This document shows, piece after piece, positions 1 to 8,225 of a stretch of DNA of 64,000 bases. The notes beneath the pieces are model-generated. The model saw nothing but the letters and a program-made list of their open reading frames with translations, made no database searches and was not told where the DNA came from. The stretch comes from Christensenellaceae bacterium (lineage in GTDB: Bacteria; Bacillota; Clostridia; Christensenellales; Aristaeellaceae). The stretch covers positions 24,612 through 88,611 of the forward strand of contig JAHHSO010000005.1 of the NCBI GenBank assembly GCA_020025205.1, in the 5' to 3' direction. The translations under genes were made by a program, and so were the position numbers. Position 1 is the first letter of the stretch, and each line of letters starts with the position of its first letter.

Positions 1-336
1 CATGATCTGATTGACAATATTGAGAATGATTTTTTGAAAAATGAGAAGCTGCATCTGGTCGTTCATTACGATCCGGTTGTCACGGATGACCCGCGGCTGC
101 CTGTTATGCGCAAGCTGGTTTCAGAAATTGTGAAGGACATACATCCGCAGATGACCGTGCATGATCTGCGCATTGTGCCGGGAACGACACATGTTAATGT
201 CGTGTTTGACTGCGTGGTGCCGTATGAATTTGAAATGAACGAAGACGAAATCAGAAGGCAGATTCAGGACGGAGTGTCCAGGGACTACCCCAACTATTAT
301 TGCGTTGCCACGCTGGAACGCAGTTATATCCAGTAA
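1..336 (+). CDS. Cation diffusion facilitator transporter, C-terminal end (partial)
   Basis: Only the last 111 codons are present; the frame is open back to base 1, where it reads HDLIDNIEND and runs into HYDPV. This resembles the cytoplasmic C-terminal dimerisation domain of cation diffusion facilitator (CDF) metal/proton antiporters, which follows six membrane helices. The helices and metal site lie outside the window, so the metal (Zn, Mn, Fe or Co) cannot be inferred. A TTG at 34 could be read as a start but there is no SD and the homology continues upstream, so this is a truncated gene and not a short one. A hairpin terminator follows 10 bases after the stop. Confidence 0.75.
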   Translation, partial: HDLIDNIENDFLKNEKLHLVVHYDPVVTDDPRLPVMRKLVSEIVKDIHPQMTVHDLRIVPGTTHVNVVFDCVVPYEFEMNEDEIRRQIQDGVSRDYPNYYCVATLERSYIQ

Positions 337-346
337 ATACACAAAA

Positions 347-376
347 GCATCTGCAAACTGCGGATGTTTTTTATTT
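347..376 (+). terminator. Intrinsic terminator of the CDF gene
   Basis: A 7-8 bp stem (GCATCTGC / GCGGATGT, one G-U pair) with loop AAACT is followed by TTTTTTATTT. Confidence 0.75.
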
Positions 377-439
377 GCATACAGGAACAGAAAACAAGAG
401 CCGCACAAGAATCGCGTGGTAGACTTGTGGCGGGCTTTG

Positions 440-448
440 TGCTATGAT
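440..448 (+). promoter_or_regulatory. Candidate extended -10 promoter for the Eis-like operon
   Basis: TGC-TATGAT is an extended -10 element (TGnTATGAT) 48 bases before the start codon at 496. No good -35 hexamer is seen, which extended -10 promoters tolerate. It is the only promoter-like motif between the terminator at 347-376 and the operon. Confidence 0.4.
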
Positions 449-495
449 AATAGGGCATTTAGGTGATATGAACGAACACAGACAGGAAGGATACT

Positions 496-1719
496 ATGAG
501 ACAGGGCAGATTAGGCGACCGGCTGCAAATGAGAGAACTGACGACGGAAGACACGGCGCAGTATAATGCGCTTTTGCGCTATGCGTTCCAGGTGACGGAC
601 GGCGAACTGGCTTCTCTGGGCTGGAATGAAAAGGAGATGGAACGCTCCAAAAAGCCCGTACTCAAGAAAAGTCAATCTTTCGGCTGGTTCGATGGCGATA
701 AGATTGCCTCACAGATCAGCGTATATCCCATGCAGGTGAATATTTTTGGCACGATGTACAAAATGGGCGGCGTCACAGGCGTGGCAACGTATCCAGAGTA
801 TATGAATCGGGGCTTGATGAGCAAACTGATGGAACACGCGCTCAAGAATATGCGCGAAAACCATCAGAGCATTTCCATGCTTTATCCGTATCTCATTCCG
901 TATTACCGCAAGAAGGGATGGGAGATCGTCTCCGATAAGATGACATACACCATCAAGGATACCCAGCTTCCCAAACATTACAAGGTTGGAGGCATGGTTG
1001 AGCGCAAGGGAATTGACAGCGAGGATATGCGCAAGGTGCATGACGCGTTCAGTTACAAGCGGCACGGCGCACTCAAGCGAAACGATTTGGAATGGGAAGA
1101 GTACTGGCGCTGGGAAGCGGACGACGTATTGGTTGCCGTCTACTACGATGCATCGGAAGAGCCGACAGGTTATTTGGTTTACTATATTTCCAATGATGTG
1201 TTTAGGATCAAGGAGCTGGTTTACCTTAATCAGGAGGCGCGTCACGGCCTGTGGAATTATATTTCGGCTCACTTTTCCATGATTGACAAGGTTGTGGGCA
1301 ACAACTACACCAATGAGCCCATGGCATTCCTGCTGGAGGACAGCGAAATCCAGGAAGAGATTGAACCATACATGATGGCGAGAATCGTGGATTTTGAAGA
1401 GTTTATCAAGCAGTATCCGTTTGACATCATCTCCATCCATGATGACCTGCACTTTGTCATCGACGATCCGCTGATGGAATGTAACTGCGGCGATTTTTCG
1501 CTTACATGGGATAAGGAAGGCAACACGATCCTCACGCGCGGCGGAACGTGCGGGGAGCTGGTGCGCTGCAATATTCAGACGCTGACGACGATGTTCTTTG
1601 GCTATCGCCGCCCAACGTATCTCAAGCGCGTGGAACGTTTGGATGCGGGCGACACCGCTGTTCGTATTCTGGAGGACATTATTCCTGTTGAGCAGCCGTA
1701 TTTCTCGGATTATTTCTGA
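496..1719 (+). CDS. Eis-like GNAT N-acetyltransferase
   Basis: A 407-residue protein with the layout of the Eis (enhanced intracellular survival) family: an N-terminal GNAT domain, a second degenerate GNAT domain and a C-terminal sterol-carrier-like domain, about 400 residues in total. The acetyl-CoA region is seen as GVTGVATYPEYMNRGLMSKL (about residues 92-111) followed by SMLYPYLIPYYRKKGWE, the Eis signature order. Eis proteins acetylate amines such as aminoglycosides or protein lysines; the substrate here is unknown. The ATG at 496 has an AGGAAGGA SD; an internal ATG (MRELTTED) is an alternative. First gene of a four-gene same-strand run with short gaps (19 bp to the next). Confidence 0.8.
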   Translation: MRQGRLGDRLQMRELTTEDTAQYNALLRYAFQVTDGELASLGWNEKEMERSKKPVLKKSQSFGWFDGDKIASQISVYPMQVNIFGTMYKMGGVTGVATYPEYMNRGLMSKLMEHALKNMRENHQSISMLYPYLIPYYRKKGWEIVSDKMTYTIKDTQLPKHYKVGGMVERKGIDSEDMRKVHDAFSYKRHGALKRNDLEWEEYWRWEADDVLVAVYYDASEEPTGYLVYYISNDVFRIKELVYLNQEARHGLWNYISAHFSMIDKVVGNNYTNEPMAFLLEDSEIQEEIEPYMMARIVDFEEFIKQYPFDIISIHDDLHFVIDDPLMECNCGDFSLTWDKEGNTILTRGGTCGELVRCNIQTLTTMFFGYRRPTYLKRVERLDAGDTAVRILEDIIPVEQPYFSDYF

Positions 1720-1738
1720 TTGAAACAAAGGAGCATGT

Positions 1739-2548
1739 ATGCTGTCTACTTCTCACCTGCGCTGCCCTCTGTGCAGGCAGCCGCTTGAGCTGCGGGAAAG
1801 GAGTCTTTTCTGCTCAAAAGGGCACTGCTATGATATCGCCCGGCAGGGATATGTCAATCTGGCTCCAAGAGCAAAGGAAAACTTCTATAAAAAAGAACTG
1901 TTTGAAAGTCGCGCCAGGGTATTTGAAGCGGGTGTGTTTGAGCCCGTTGTTCAGGCGATCAGTGAGGCAATATATACGCATGTGCCGTCGGAACATCCGG
2001 TCGTTCTGGATGCAGGATGCGGCGAAGGATATTATCTGCGCAGCATATGCCCGGACAGACAGATGACGCGAATTGGTTTTGACATTGCCAAGCAAGCCGT
2101 TCAGCTGGCGGCAAAGGCCGCGAAGGATGCTTCGTTTTTTGTGGGAGACCTCGCGGCAATTCCCGTTTTGGATGGCTGCTGTGATGTGGTTCTGGATGTA
2201 TTTACCCCGGCTAACTATGGGGAATTTGCACGTGTTTTAAAACCCGGCGGCGTGTTAATCAAGCTTGCTCCGCGGGCGGGATACCTGTGCCAGCTGAGAA
2301 AAGCGGCGGAGGATCAGCTGCGTCATCACGAATATGACGGCGGACAGGTTGAGCGCTACGCACAGCAGCATATGCAGATGAAGGAACAGCGGACGATCAC
2401 CTATACCATGCCGGTTGATTCTGATTTGGTATTCCATTTGGCGCGGATGACGCCCATGCTGGCGGGGGTGGATCTTTCTGCGGTGGATCTGTCCGGCATT
2501 ACGGAGATCACCGTTGATGAAACGCTGTATGTTGGCACGATGGCGTAA
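1739..2548 (+). CDS. rlmA: RlmA-like 23S rRNA (guanine-N1) methyltransferase
   Basis: A 269-residue protein with the two hallmarks of RlmA: an N-terminal zinc-binding segment (CPLC at residues 9-12 and a second C-x-x-x-H-C about 15 residues later, followed by YDIARQGYVNL) and a Rossmann methyltransferase domain with the SAM motif VLDAGCGEGYY (about residue 83) and a later DVVLDVF. In E. coli RlmA methylates G745, in Gram-positives RlmA-II methylates G748 of 23S rRNA and can affect macrolide binding; which base is modified cannot be told here. A strong AAAGGAG SD precedes the ATG. Lies 19 bp after the Eis-like gene and 15 bp before the aldolase, so probably co-transcribed. Confidence 0.85.
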   Translation: MLSTSHLRCPLCRQPLELRERSLFCSKGHCYDIARQGYVNLAPRAKENFYKKELFESRARVFEAGVFEPVVQAISEAIYTHVPSEHPVVLDAGCGEGYYLRSICPDRQMTRIGFDIAKQAVQLAAKAAKDASFFVGDLAAIPVLDGCCDVVLDVFTPANYGEFARVLKPGGVLIKLAPRAGYLCQLRKAAEDQLRHHEYDGGQVERYAQQHMQMKEQRTITYTMPVDSDLVFHLARMTPMLAGVDLSAVDLSGITEITVDETLYVGTMA

Positions 2549-2563
2549 AGGGAGGGACAATTG

Positions 2564-3592
2564 ATGCAGCTCTTTTTTCGGAATGACTATGGCGAAGGGG
2601 CACATCCCATTGTGATGGAGCGTCTGGTGAAGACGAACATGGAGCATACCTGCGGCTATGGGCTGGACGAATACAGTTTGTGTGCGCAAAAGCTGATCCG
2701 TGAAAAATGCGGACAGATGCAGGCGGCTGTTCACCTGATGATCGGCGGCACATCGGCCAATGTCATTGCGCTGTCCGCATTTATGCGTCCATATGAAGCG
2801 GTTGTTTGCGCGCCAACGGGCCATATCAATACGCACGAGACGGGCGCACTGGAGGGCATGGGACACAAGATTTTGACTTGTGCGTCTGTTGAGGGCAAGG
2901 TGACGGTGGAAGGCGTGCGTGAGGTTTGCAAAAACCATCAGGATGAGCATGTGGTGAAGCCGCGCGTTGTGTACATTTCCCAGCCGACGGAAATTGGAAC
3001 CGTATACAGCCTGACAGAGCTTCGGGCGCTGCGCGAAGTTTGTGACGCGTGCGGCCTGCTGCTCTATGTGGATGGAGCCCGCCTGGGCAGTGCCCTTACA
3101 TGCAGGGAATGCGATATGACGCTCAAAGAGATGGCTGCCCTTGTAGATGCGTTTACTATCGGCGGGACAAAGAACGGCCTGTTGTTTGGCGAGGCGCTTG
3201 TGCTTGTGAATCAGACGCTGCATGAGGACTTCCGCTGGATGATCAAGCATGGCGGCGGCATGCTGGCTAAAGGACGCCTGTGCGGACTGATGTTTCTGGC
3301 GGCCTTTGAAAATGATGATTATTTTAGCTGGGCACGCCATGCCAATCAGATGGCAGACATCATCCGGGCAGGCATGGAGCGCGGAGGCGTGGCGTATTTT
3401 CAAAAGACGACGACCAATCAGATTTTCCCGATTGTGACGGAAGAGCAGGAGAGAGCGCTTGCTGAGCGCTTTGCCTTTGAGCGCTGGGAGATTCTTCCGG
3501 ATGGCCGCCGGGCGATCCGCTTTGTGACCAGCTGGGCAACGGCGAAGGAAGATGCACAGCAGTTGTCCGATGCGATGGAGGCACTTTGCTGA
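2564..3592 (+). CDS. ltaE: Low-specificity L-threonine aldolase family protein
   Basis: 342 residues with the fold-type I PLP signature of the beta-eliminating lyase / threonine aldolase family: NDYGEGAHP at the N-terminus, the HINTHETGA loop, LYVDGARLGSAL with the PLP-binding Asp, and IGGTKNG, where the lysine (about residue 203) should form the Schiff base. These enzymes cleave L-threonine or L-allo-threonine to glycine and acetaldehyde in the cytosol. The ATG at 2564 sits 8 bases after GGAGG; a TTG immediately upstream is less likely. The stop codon overlaps the next gene's start (ATGA), implying translational coupling. Confidence 0.85.
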   Translation: MQLFFRNDYGEGAHPIVMERLVKTNMEHTCGYGLDEYSLCAQKLIREKCGQMQAAVHLMIGGTSANVIALSAFMRPYEAVVCAPTGHINTHETGALEGMGHKILTCASVEGKVTVEGVREVCKNHQDEHVVKPRVVYISQPTEIGTVYSLTELRALREVCDACGLLLYVDGARLGSALTCRECDMTLKEMAALVDAFTIGGTKNGLLFGEALVLVNQTLHEDFRWMIKHGGGMLAKGRLCGLMFLAAFENDDYFSWARHANQMADIIRAGMERGGVAYFQKTTTNQIFPIVTEEQERALAERFAFERWEILPDGRRAIRFVTSWATAKEDAQQLSDAMEALC

Positions 3593-4563
3593 TGGCGAGA
3601 GGAGAACGTTCTCACGTCAGAAAACGCCGACGCGGCTGCCTGACGGGCTGTTTAACGCGGCTGCTTGTGGTTCTTGGCGTGTTTGCGCTTGTGTTTGTAG
3701 GGGTTCATGTGTTGGGAATGGTGGAAAACGATCCAGAAACCGGCGCACCTTCCATCACATTTGACCATGTGAAGCTGCCGGAAATTGAAATTCCAGATTT
3801 TTCTCAAACGCTTTCCAAACTGCCGCCCTGGCCATACAGTGTGCATCCGTCAGGGCTGACGATTAAAACACTCCGTTCGGGCGGCAGTCAAGCGATCCTG
3901 ATCTGTGCAGATGGTTATACGCTTCTGTGCGGCGAAGGAGGCGCACTTGTATATGGACAAATGCTTTTGAGCCGTGTCAACAGACTCAGCGCGGCTGTTG
4001 TACTGGGGTCGAGCGATGCTGAAATCGGCGGAATGCCGATGGTGCTGTCTCTGGCACGGCCGGAATACCTGTTTTATCAAGATTCGCAGGTCAAGGGCAA
4101 GGATTATCAGAAGCTGATGAATCAGGCGCAGAAACTGGGGACAAAGGGAATTGTGCCGCAGCTCGGTTTTTCTTTCTCCCTGGGGCGTGCCCGGGTGACG
4201 TTTGTTGGCCCGGCAAGAACGCATCACACACAGAGCGAGGATGATAACCTTTCTTTGCGCGTGGATTATGGAGGAACCAGTATCCTGCTGATGGGCGGAG
4301 GGGCTGCCGGCGCGGAACGGGAAATCGTTGGTTCTGGCGTTCCCGTGAAAGCGGATGCACTGATTGCATTGGGGAATGAGGGAACACTTTCTTTGGAATT
4401 GGTGAACGCCGTGCGGCCGCGATTCGCACTTTTAACGGGGAAAAATCCGGCTAACAGTGTGCAGATTCGTTTGCAGCGGGGGGGTACACAGGTTTTCACT
4501 GCTAAGGAATATGGCGTGATAACGATTTTTTCCGATGGCCGAAATGTGACGGTTGTCCCCTGA
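3592..4563 (+). CDS. Membrane-anchored ComEC-type metallo-beta-lactamase-fold protein lacking metal ligands
   Basis: 323 residues: a basic N-terminus, one membrane segment (about residues 22-43) and an extracellular domain that follows the ComEC C-terminal MBL-domain pattern: AAVVLGSSDAEIGG (about 134-147), an EDDNLSLRVDYGGTSILLMGG strand pair split by the usual N-S-L motif, then ALLTGKNPANS and a closing strand ending in ISDG-like IFSDG. Where active family members have HxHxDH, this one has G139, S141, A143 and E144, and the later GHHGS region reads ALGNEGT. It is therefore probably a non-catalytic homologue. Start ATG 3592 overlaps the aldolase stop; a strong terminator follows. No function is assigned. 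Confidence 0.6.
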   Translation: MARGERSHVRKRRRGCLTGCLTRLLVVLGVFALVFVGVHVLGMVENDPETGAPSITFDHVKLPEIEIPDFSQTLSKLPPWPYSVHPSGLTIKTLRSGGSQAILICADGYTLLCGEGGALVYGQMLLSRVNRLSAAVVLGSSDAEIGGMPMVLSLARPEYLFYQDSQVKGKDYQKLMNQAQKLGTKGIVPQLGFSFSLGRARVTFVGPARTHHTQSEDDNLSLRVDYGGTSILLMGGGAAGAEREIVGSGVPVKADALIALGNEGTLSLELVNAVRPRFALLTGKNPANSVQIRLQRGGTQVFTAKEYGVITIFSDGRNVTVVP

Positions 4564-4572
4564 ATGAATTAT

Positions 4573-4615
4573 AAAAGGCTGTTTCCAGACAGAAGGGAAA
4601 CAGCCTTTTTATCTT
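4573..4615 (+). terminator. Terminator of the Eis-rlmA-ltaE-MBL run
   Basis: AAAAGGCTGTTTCC pairs with GGGAAACAGCCTTTTT around an 8-base loop and ends in a U tract; the A tract on the other arm could make it work for the convergent pfp gene too. Confidence 0.85.
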
Positions 4616-4635
4616 TTGAAAATAAATGGAGCACA

Positions 4636-4696
4636 ATAAAAGCTTTTTCGGAAAAAACTGCTGGAAGCATGCGTCAGAATGAAGGAAAGCTTTTAT
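4636..4696. repeat. 11-bp perfect inverted repeat downstream of pfp
   Basis: ATAAAAGCTTT at 4636-4646 is repeated exactly in inverted form at 4686-4696, 39 bases apart, and the core AAAGCTTTTA recurs once more at 4770-4779 just after the pfp stop. The stretch 4616-4789 holds no gene. It may be a weak terminator for pfp or the trace of an excised element. Confidence 0.5.
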
Positions 4697-4789
4697 CGAG
4701 TTCTATTTAGCCGGATTTGTGCGCATCGCGGCTTTTGGGTGATGATCTGCCCGGAGGATGACGCTTTCAAAGCTTTTAAATCTGAGCGA

Positions 4790-6004
4790 TCAGTCTTTGA
4801 GCCTCAAATGGCGCGGGAGGCCGCGCACATAGACCGGCGGCAGCTCGTCCAGAATCAGGGGACGAGCATAGTCAAAGAACGGCTCGCGCATTTGATAGTT
4901 TTCGGCATCAATCCACGCCAGCGGCACCGTCTTTTCGAGGTTGGCGATTTGATGAATGTCGCACGGAACAGACTCGCAGCGGTAGGGATCGCTGCTTACA
5001 CGCTTGAGCGCAATCATCATGCCGGTTTGACCGTTGTATGCGGCTTTTACAGCAGCAGCACCGGCAGCTTCGGCTTCGGTGATGTCTGTCAGGCTTGCCG
5101 TGTGGGAGGCACAGCGCTGGAGGGTAGAAAGTTCAACGGCGCGCGTCTTGACGCCGAGCTTTGCACTCAGCAGGCTGCACAGATAGCGAGCTGTACCGCC
5201 CAGATATTTGTGCCCAAACGCGTCCACAAGCAGACTGTTGTCGCCCAATTCACAGACATAGCGGCCGTCTGCTGCGCGGATACCTTCGCTGACAGCGATG
5301 ACAAGAGAAGGGGTGGACTGCTGAAGCTTTTCGACATGCGCGACAAAACGCTCCGGATCAAAAGGCACTTCAGGCAGGCAGATCATCGCGGCACCTTCAC
5401 AATCCTCATCTTTGGCGAGCGCGGCGGCGGCAGTCAGCCAGCCTGCATTGCGGCCCATGATCTCCACGATGGTTACGGATTTGAGATCGTAGATGGTGGA
5501 GTCGCGCACAAGCTCCTTGATAGATGTGCCGATATACTTGGCCGCGGAGCCGAAACCGGGCGTGTGATCGGTTTCGGTGAGGTCGTTATCGATCGTCTTG
5601 GGCACGCCGATGAAGCGAATCGGGCTTCCGATTTTGGCAGCGTAGTCGCTCAGTTTGAGGATGGTATCCATGCTGTCGTTGCCGCCGATGTAGAAGAAAT
5701 AACCGATGTCGTACTTTTTCAGGATATCAAAGAGCGACTCATATACGGCATCGTCGTCTTTGGGCAGCTTATAGCGGCAGCTGCCCAGAAAAGTGGCAGG
5801 TGTGCGGCGGAGCAGGTCGAGGGCGTCTGGAGCAGAAAGCGCGGCAGACAGATCGACGAGATCTTCTTTCAGAAGACCCTGCACACCGTGGCGCATGCCA
5901 TAGACCTTTTCAGCACCGTGGGTACGGCAGGCACCAAAGACACCCGCAAGGCTGGCGTTGATGACGGATGTGGGACCGCCGCTTTGACCGATGATGGCAT
6001 TCAT
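4790..6004 (-). CDS. pfp: Pyrophosphate-dependent 6-phosphofructokinase
   Basis: 404 residues of the phosphofructokinase superfamily: QSGGPTSVINAS at the N-terminus, YIGGNDSMDT at the phosphoryl-donor site, PKTIDNDL (catalytic Asp) and IMGRNAGWL (fructose-6-phosphate). ATP-PFKs have GGDG at the donor site; a second acidic residue as in GGND/GGDD blocks ATP and goes with use of PPi, as does the PKTIDND form. The enzyme phosphorylates fructose-6-phosphate reversibly in the cytosol, saving ATP in anaerobes. Start ATG has an AGGAGA SD 10 bases upstream. A consensus promoter lies about 180 bases upstream and its leader contains a terminator-like hairpin. The gene is monocistronic, facing the upstream operon convergently. 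Confidence 0.9.
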   Translation of the reverse strand: MNAIIGQSGGPTSVINASLAGVFGACRTHGAEKVYGMRHGVQGLLKEDLVDLSAALSAPDALDLLRRTPATFLGSCRYKLPKDDDAVYESLFDILKKYDIGYFFYIGGNDSMDTILKLSDYAAKIGSPIRFIGVPKTIDNDLTETDHTPGFGSAAKYIGTSIKELVRDSTIYDLKSVTIVEIMGRNAGWLTAAAALAKDEDCEGAAMICLPEVPFDPERFVAHVEKLQQSTPSLVIAVSEGIRAADGRYVCELGDNSLLVDAFGHKYLGGTARYLCSLLSAKLGVKTRAVELSTLQRCASHTASLTDITEAEAAGAAAVKAAYNGQTGMMIALKRVSSDPYRCESVPCDIHQIANLEKTVPLAWIDAENYQMREPFFDYARPLILDELPPVYVRGLPRHLRLKD

Positions 6005-6119
6005 AAATCAATTTCTCCTTTGTGGACGGATGGAGCAAGAACCGACCGCCCCGAATCGTTGAAGATCATGCCCAAACTTGGCACATCAGCAGCCCGCGGT
6101 TTGAAGAAGAAACGCCTGC

Positions 6120-6174
6120 AAAAAAACAGCCCCCGCAGGGGGAGAAGAAAACGTTTCATGTCATCTGCGGGCTG
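6120..6174 (-). promoter_or_regulatory. Terminator-like hairpin in the pfp leader (candidate attenuator)
   Basis: On the minus strand CAGCCCGCAG (6174-6165) pairs with CTGCGGGGGCTG (6138-6127), followed directly by seven Ts (6126-6120). The predicted transcription start is near 6180, so the hairpin begins within about the first 10 bases of the pfp mRNA and about 115 bases before the start codon. A 52-codon frame (ATG 6159, stop 6001) runs through the hairpin and overlaps the pfp start as ATGA; its own SD is poor. Confidence 0.6.
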
Positions 6175-6186
6175 AGTACGCTTTTT

Positions 6187-6215
6187 ATTATACCATCTGT
6201 AAGGCATACGGACAA
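6187..6215 (-). promoter_or_regulatory. Promoter of pfp
   Basis: Minus strand: TTGTCC (6215-6210), 17-bp spacer, TATAAT (6192-6187). Confidence 0.8.
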
Positions 6216-6327
6216 GGCGTTTTTTGAATGCAAGATGTTTTTCCCTTTTCTGCGTGCGCTGAATATGATATGATACAAGGCAGACAGCCTGAAAAAATGG
6301 CTGAAATGAGCGGAGAGGAAAAGGAAT

Positions 6328-7506
6328 ATGAGCGGATTAAAACGAGCAGCAGGTGTTTTTTGTCTGCTGATGCTTGCATTTTTTGAGCGAAGCGCAGCGG
6401 CAGAGCCGGCGCGGGAATTGACATGCCAGCTGGCGGGAAAGCCGATTAAGGAAATCGCCAATCTTTCGGACGGAAACTATCAGACATACTGGACATCTGT
6501 GGGAGGAAGTGAGGCTTCCGTTCGGCTGAAAGCGGAGGAAGAGATTGCCTCCGTATATGTTCAATTCTATGATCAGGCGGTGCCGATGGAGGCGCAGGTG
6601 CAAAATGAGGATGGCACATGGCGCACGGTTGGAACTGGCGGCGGGGAGTTCCTCACGGCGTACATTGAATTGGACGAGCCGGCGGAGTTTGTGCGCTTGC
6701 GCCCGGCTGAGGGGAAGGGACGCATGTTTATTGCGGAGGTTCATGCGTTTTCGCAAGGCGACACGCCGGAATGGGTGCAGCGATGGCAGCCGCCGCTGAA
6801 CAAGGCCGACTTGCTGGTGCTGGCAGCGCATCCGGATGACGAGATGCTCTTTCTGGGCGGCACAATTCCGTATTATGCCGGTGAGCGGCAGATGGACGTG
6901 CAGGTGGCGTATCTTGTGCCGACCATGCCGTACAGGAGGCTTGAGCTGCTTGACGGCTTATGGCTGTGCGGCGTGAAAAATTATCCTGAACTGGGCACAA
7001 TGCCTGACAAGTTCTGCGGCAGTTTGAAGGACATGTATGAACAGAAGGGATGGAACGAGGCGTCTGTTCTCCATTTTGTGGCAGGGCTGTATCGACGCTG
7101 CCGTCCAGAAGTTGTTGTGACGCATGATGTTCAAGGCGAATATGGCCATGGCGCCCATCGTGCGGCGGCAGATGCTGCAAAAAAAGCAATCGCACTGGCG
7201 GCGGATTCAAATGTTGAGCATGAAGGAATGAAAGAGATGGAGCCATGGCAAGTGAAGAAACTGTATCTGCATCTGTATGAAGAAGGGGCACGCCGCATGG
7301 ATTGGGATGAACCGCTTGAGACATTTGGCGGAAAAACCGCTGTAGACATGGCCAAAGAAGCATTTGCCTGCCATATTTCCCAGCAGAGGACACACTATCA
7401 TGTAGAAGATTTCGGCCCGTATGACTGCACACGTTTTGGACTGGCCTTTTCCAGCGTTGGAGAAGATGTGGAAATGAAGGATTTCTTTGAGAACATTGAA
7501 CAATAA
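6328..7506 (+). CDS. Secreted PIG-L family deacetylase with N-terminal discoidin-like domain
   Basis: 392 residues: signal peptide (residues 1-25), a beta-rich 110-residue domain resembling discoidin/F5-8C carbohydrate-binding folds (DGNYQTYWTS ... VRLRPAEGKG), then a PIG-L/LmbE domain with the zinc motif AHPDDE (residues 167-172) and a second zinc-ligand region GEYGHGAH. Members remove acetyl groups from N-acetylglucosamine-type substrates; an extracellular glycan is the natural guess. A closely similar paralogue lies at 53827-55008 on the other strand. The ATG follows GAGGAAAAGGA. Divergent from pfp; the next gene follows a terminator, so it is transcribed alone. A TATGAT at 6265-6270 may be its -10, but no good -35 is visible. 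Confidence 0.85.
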   Translation: MSGLKRAAGVFCLLMLAFFERSAAAEPARELTCQLAGKPIKEIANLSDGNYQTYWTSVGGSEASVRLKAEEEIASVYVQFYDQAVPMEAQVQNEDGTWRTVGTGGGEFLTAYIELDEPAEFVRLRPAEGKGRMFIAEVHAFSQGDTPEWVQRWQPPLNKADLLVLAAHPDDEMLFLGGTIPYYAGERQMDVQVAYLVPTMPYRRLELLDGLWLCGVKNYPELGTMPDKFCGSLKDMYEQKGWNEASVLHFVAGLYRRCRPEVVVTHDVQGEYGHGAHRAAADAAKKAIALAADSNVEHEGMKEMEPWQVKKLYLHLYEEGARRMDWDEPLETFGGKTAVDMAKEAFACHISQQRTHYHVEDFGPYDCTRFGLAFSSVGEDVEMKDFFENIEQ

Positions 7507-7574
7507 GTCTTTTCGTCTCCGGAAGGCCAAAAGAAGCGTTATTTTGAAAGAGGAAGGCTTCAAGCTGATGTTTA

Positions 7575-7606
7575 AAAAGAAGGCACATGCGCCTTCTTTT
7601 TTTGTT
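7575..7606 (+). terminator. Terminator of the PIG-L gene
   Basis: AAGAAGGC, loop ACATGC, GCCTTCTT then a run of Ts ending at 7603. Confidence 0.85.
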
Positions 7607-7637
7607 TCCACATTCATAGCTTTGAGCGGGTGAGAGC

Positions 7638-8225
7638 ATGAACGGGATATTTTGTGGGATGCTTCTTGTGGGGATTATCTATGCGTCCGCGACGGGTCAG
7701 GGGGACGCGGCGCAGCGTGCGCTGTTTTCTGGCGGGGCGGAAGCTGTCCAATTGGCGTTGTCGCTCTGCGGGGCATATGCATTTTTTGGCGGACTTTTGG
7801 GTGTGCTTCGGGCAAGCGGCACAGCAGATGCGCTGGCAAAATGGATTGAAAAGCCGCTTGGAAAGTTATTCCGGTTTGAACGGGGCGAAGAAAAGGCGCT
7901 GGCAGACATCAGCCTGAATCTGTCTGCCAACATGCTGGGCATGGGCGGCGCGGCAACGTCAGCCGGGCTGTCTGCAATGAAGACGATGCGCGAAGTGAAT
8001 GGAGAGCGGGCGAGTGACGCGATGATCTTATTCCTTGTGATCAACACGTCCAGTGTGCAGCTTTTTCCAGCGACCATGGTAGCGCTTCGTGCGCAGGCGG
8101 GGGCGGCTCATGCGGCGGATATCGTGCTGCCAACGCTTCTTTCTACGGCATGGGCGACGCTTTGCGGAATAGGAGCGTGCAGGTGGTGCGCAAGGCGGGG
8201 GAAAAAGTCATGCTGCCTGCGCTGA
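7638..8225 (+). CDS. spmA: Spore maturation protein A
   Basis: 195-residue membrane protein with the nucleoside-recognition (Gate) domain pattern of SpmA: FFGGLLGVL, KPLGKLF, LNLSANMLGMGGAATSAGLSAM and VINTSSVQLFPATMVALR. SpmA and SpmB act together in dehydration of the spore core in Bacillus and Clostridium. The coding end overlaps spmB by about 40 bases. ATG 7638 follows GAGCGGGTGAGAGC, a weak-moderate SD. Its presence argues for an endospore-forming ancestry, although such genes also persist in non-sporulating relatives. Confidence 0.9.
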   Translation: MNGIFCGMLLVGIIYASATGQGDAAQRALFSGGAEAVQLALSLCGAYAFFGGLLGVLRASGTADALAKWIEKPLGKLFRFERGEEKALADISLNLSANMLGMGGAATSAGLSAMKTMREVNGERASDAMILFLVINTSSVQLFPATMVALRAQAGAAHAADIVLPTLLSTAWATLCGIGACRWCARRGKKSCCLR

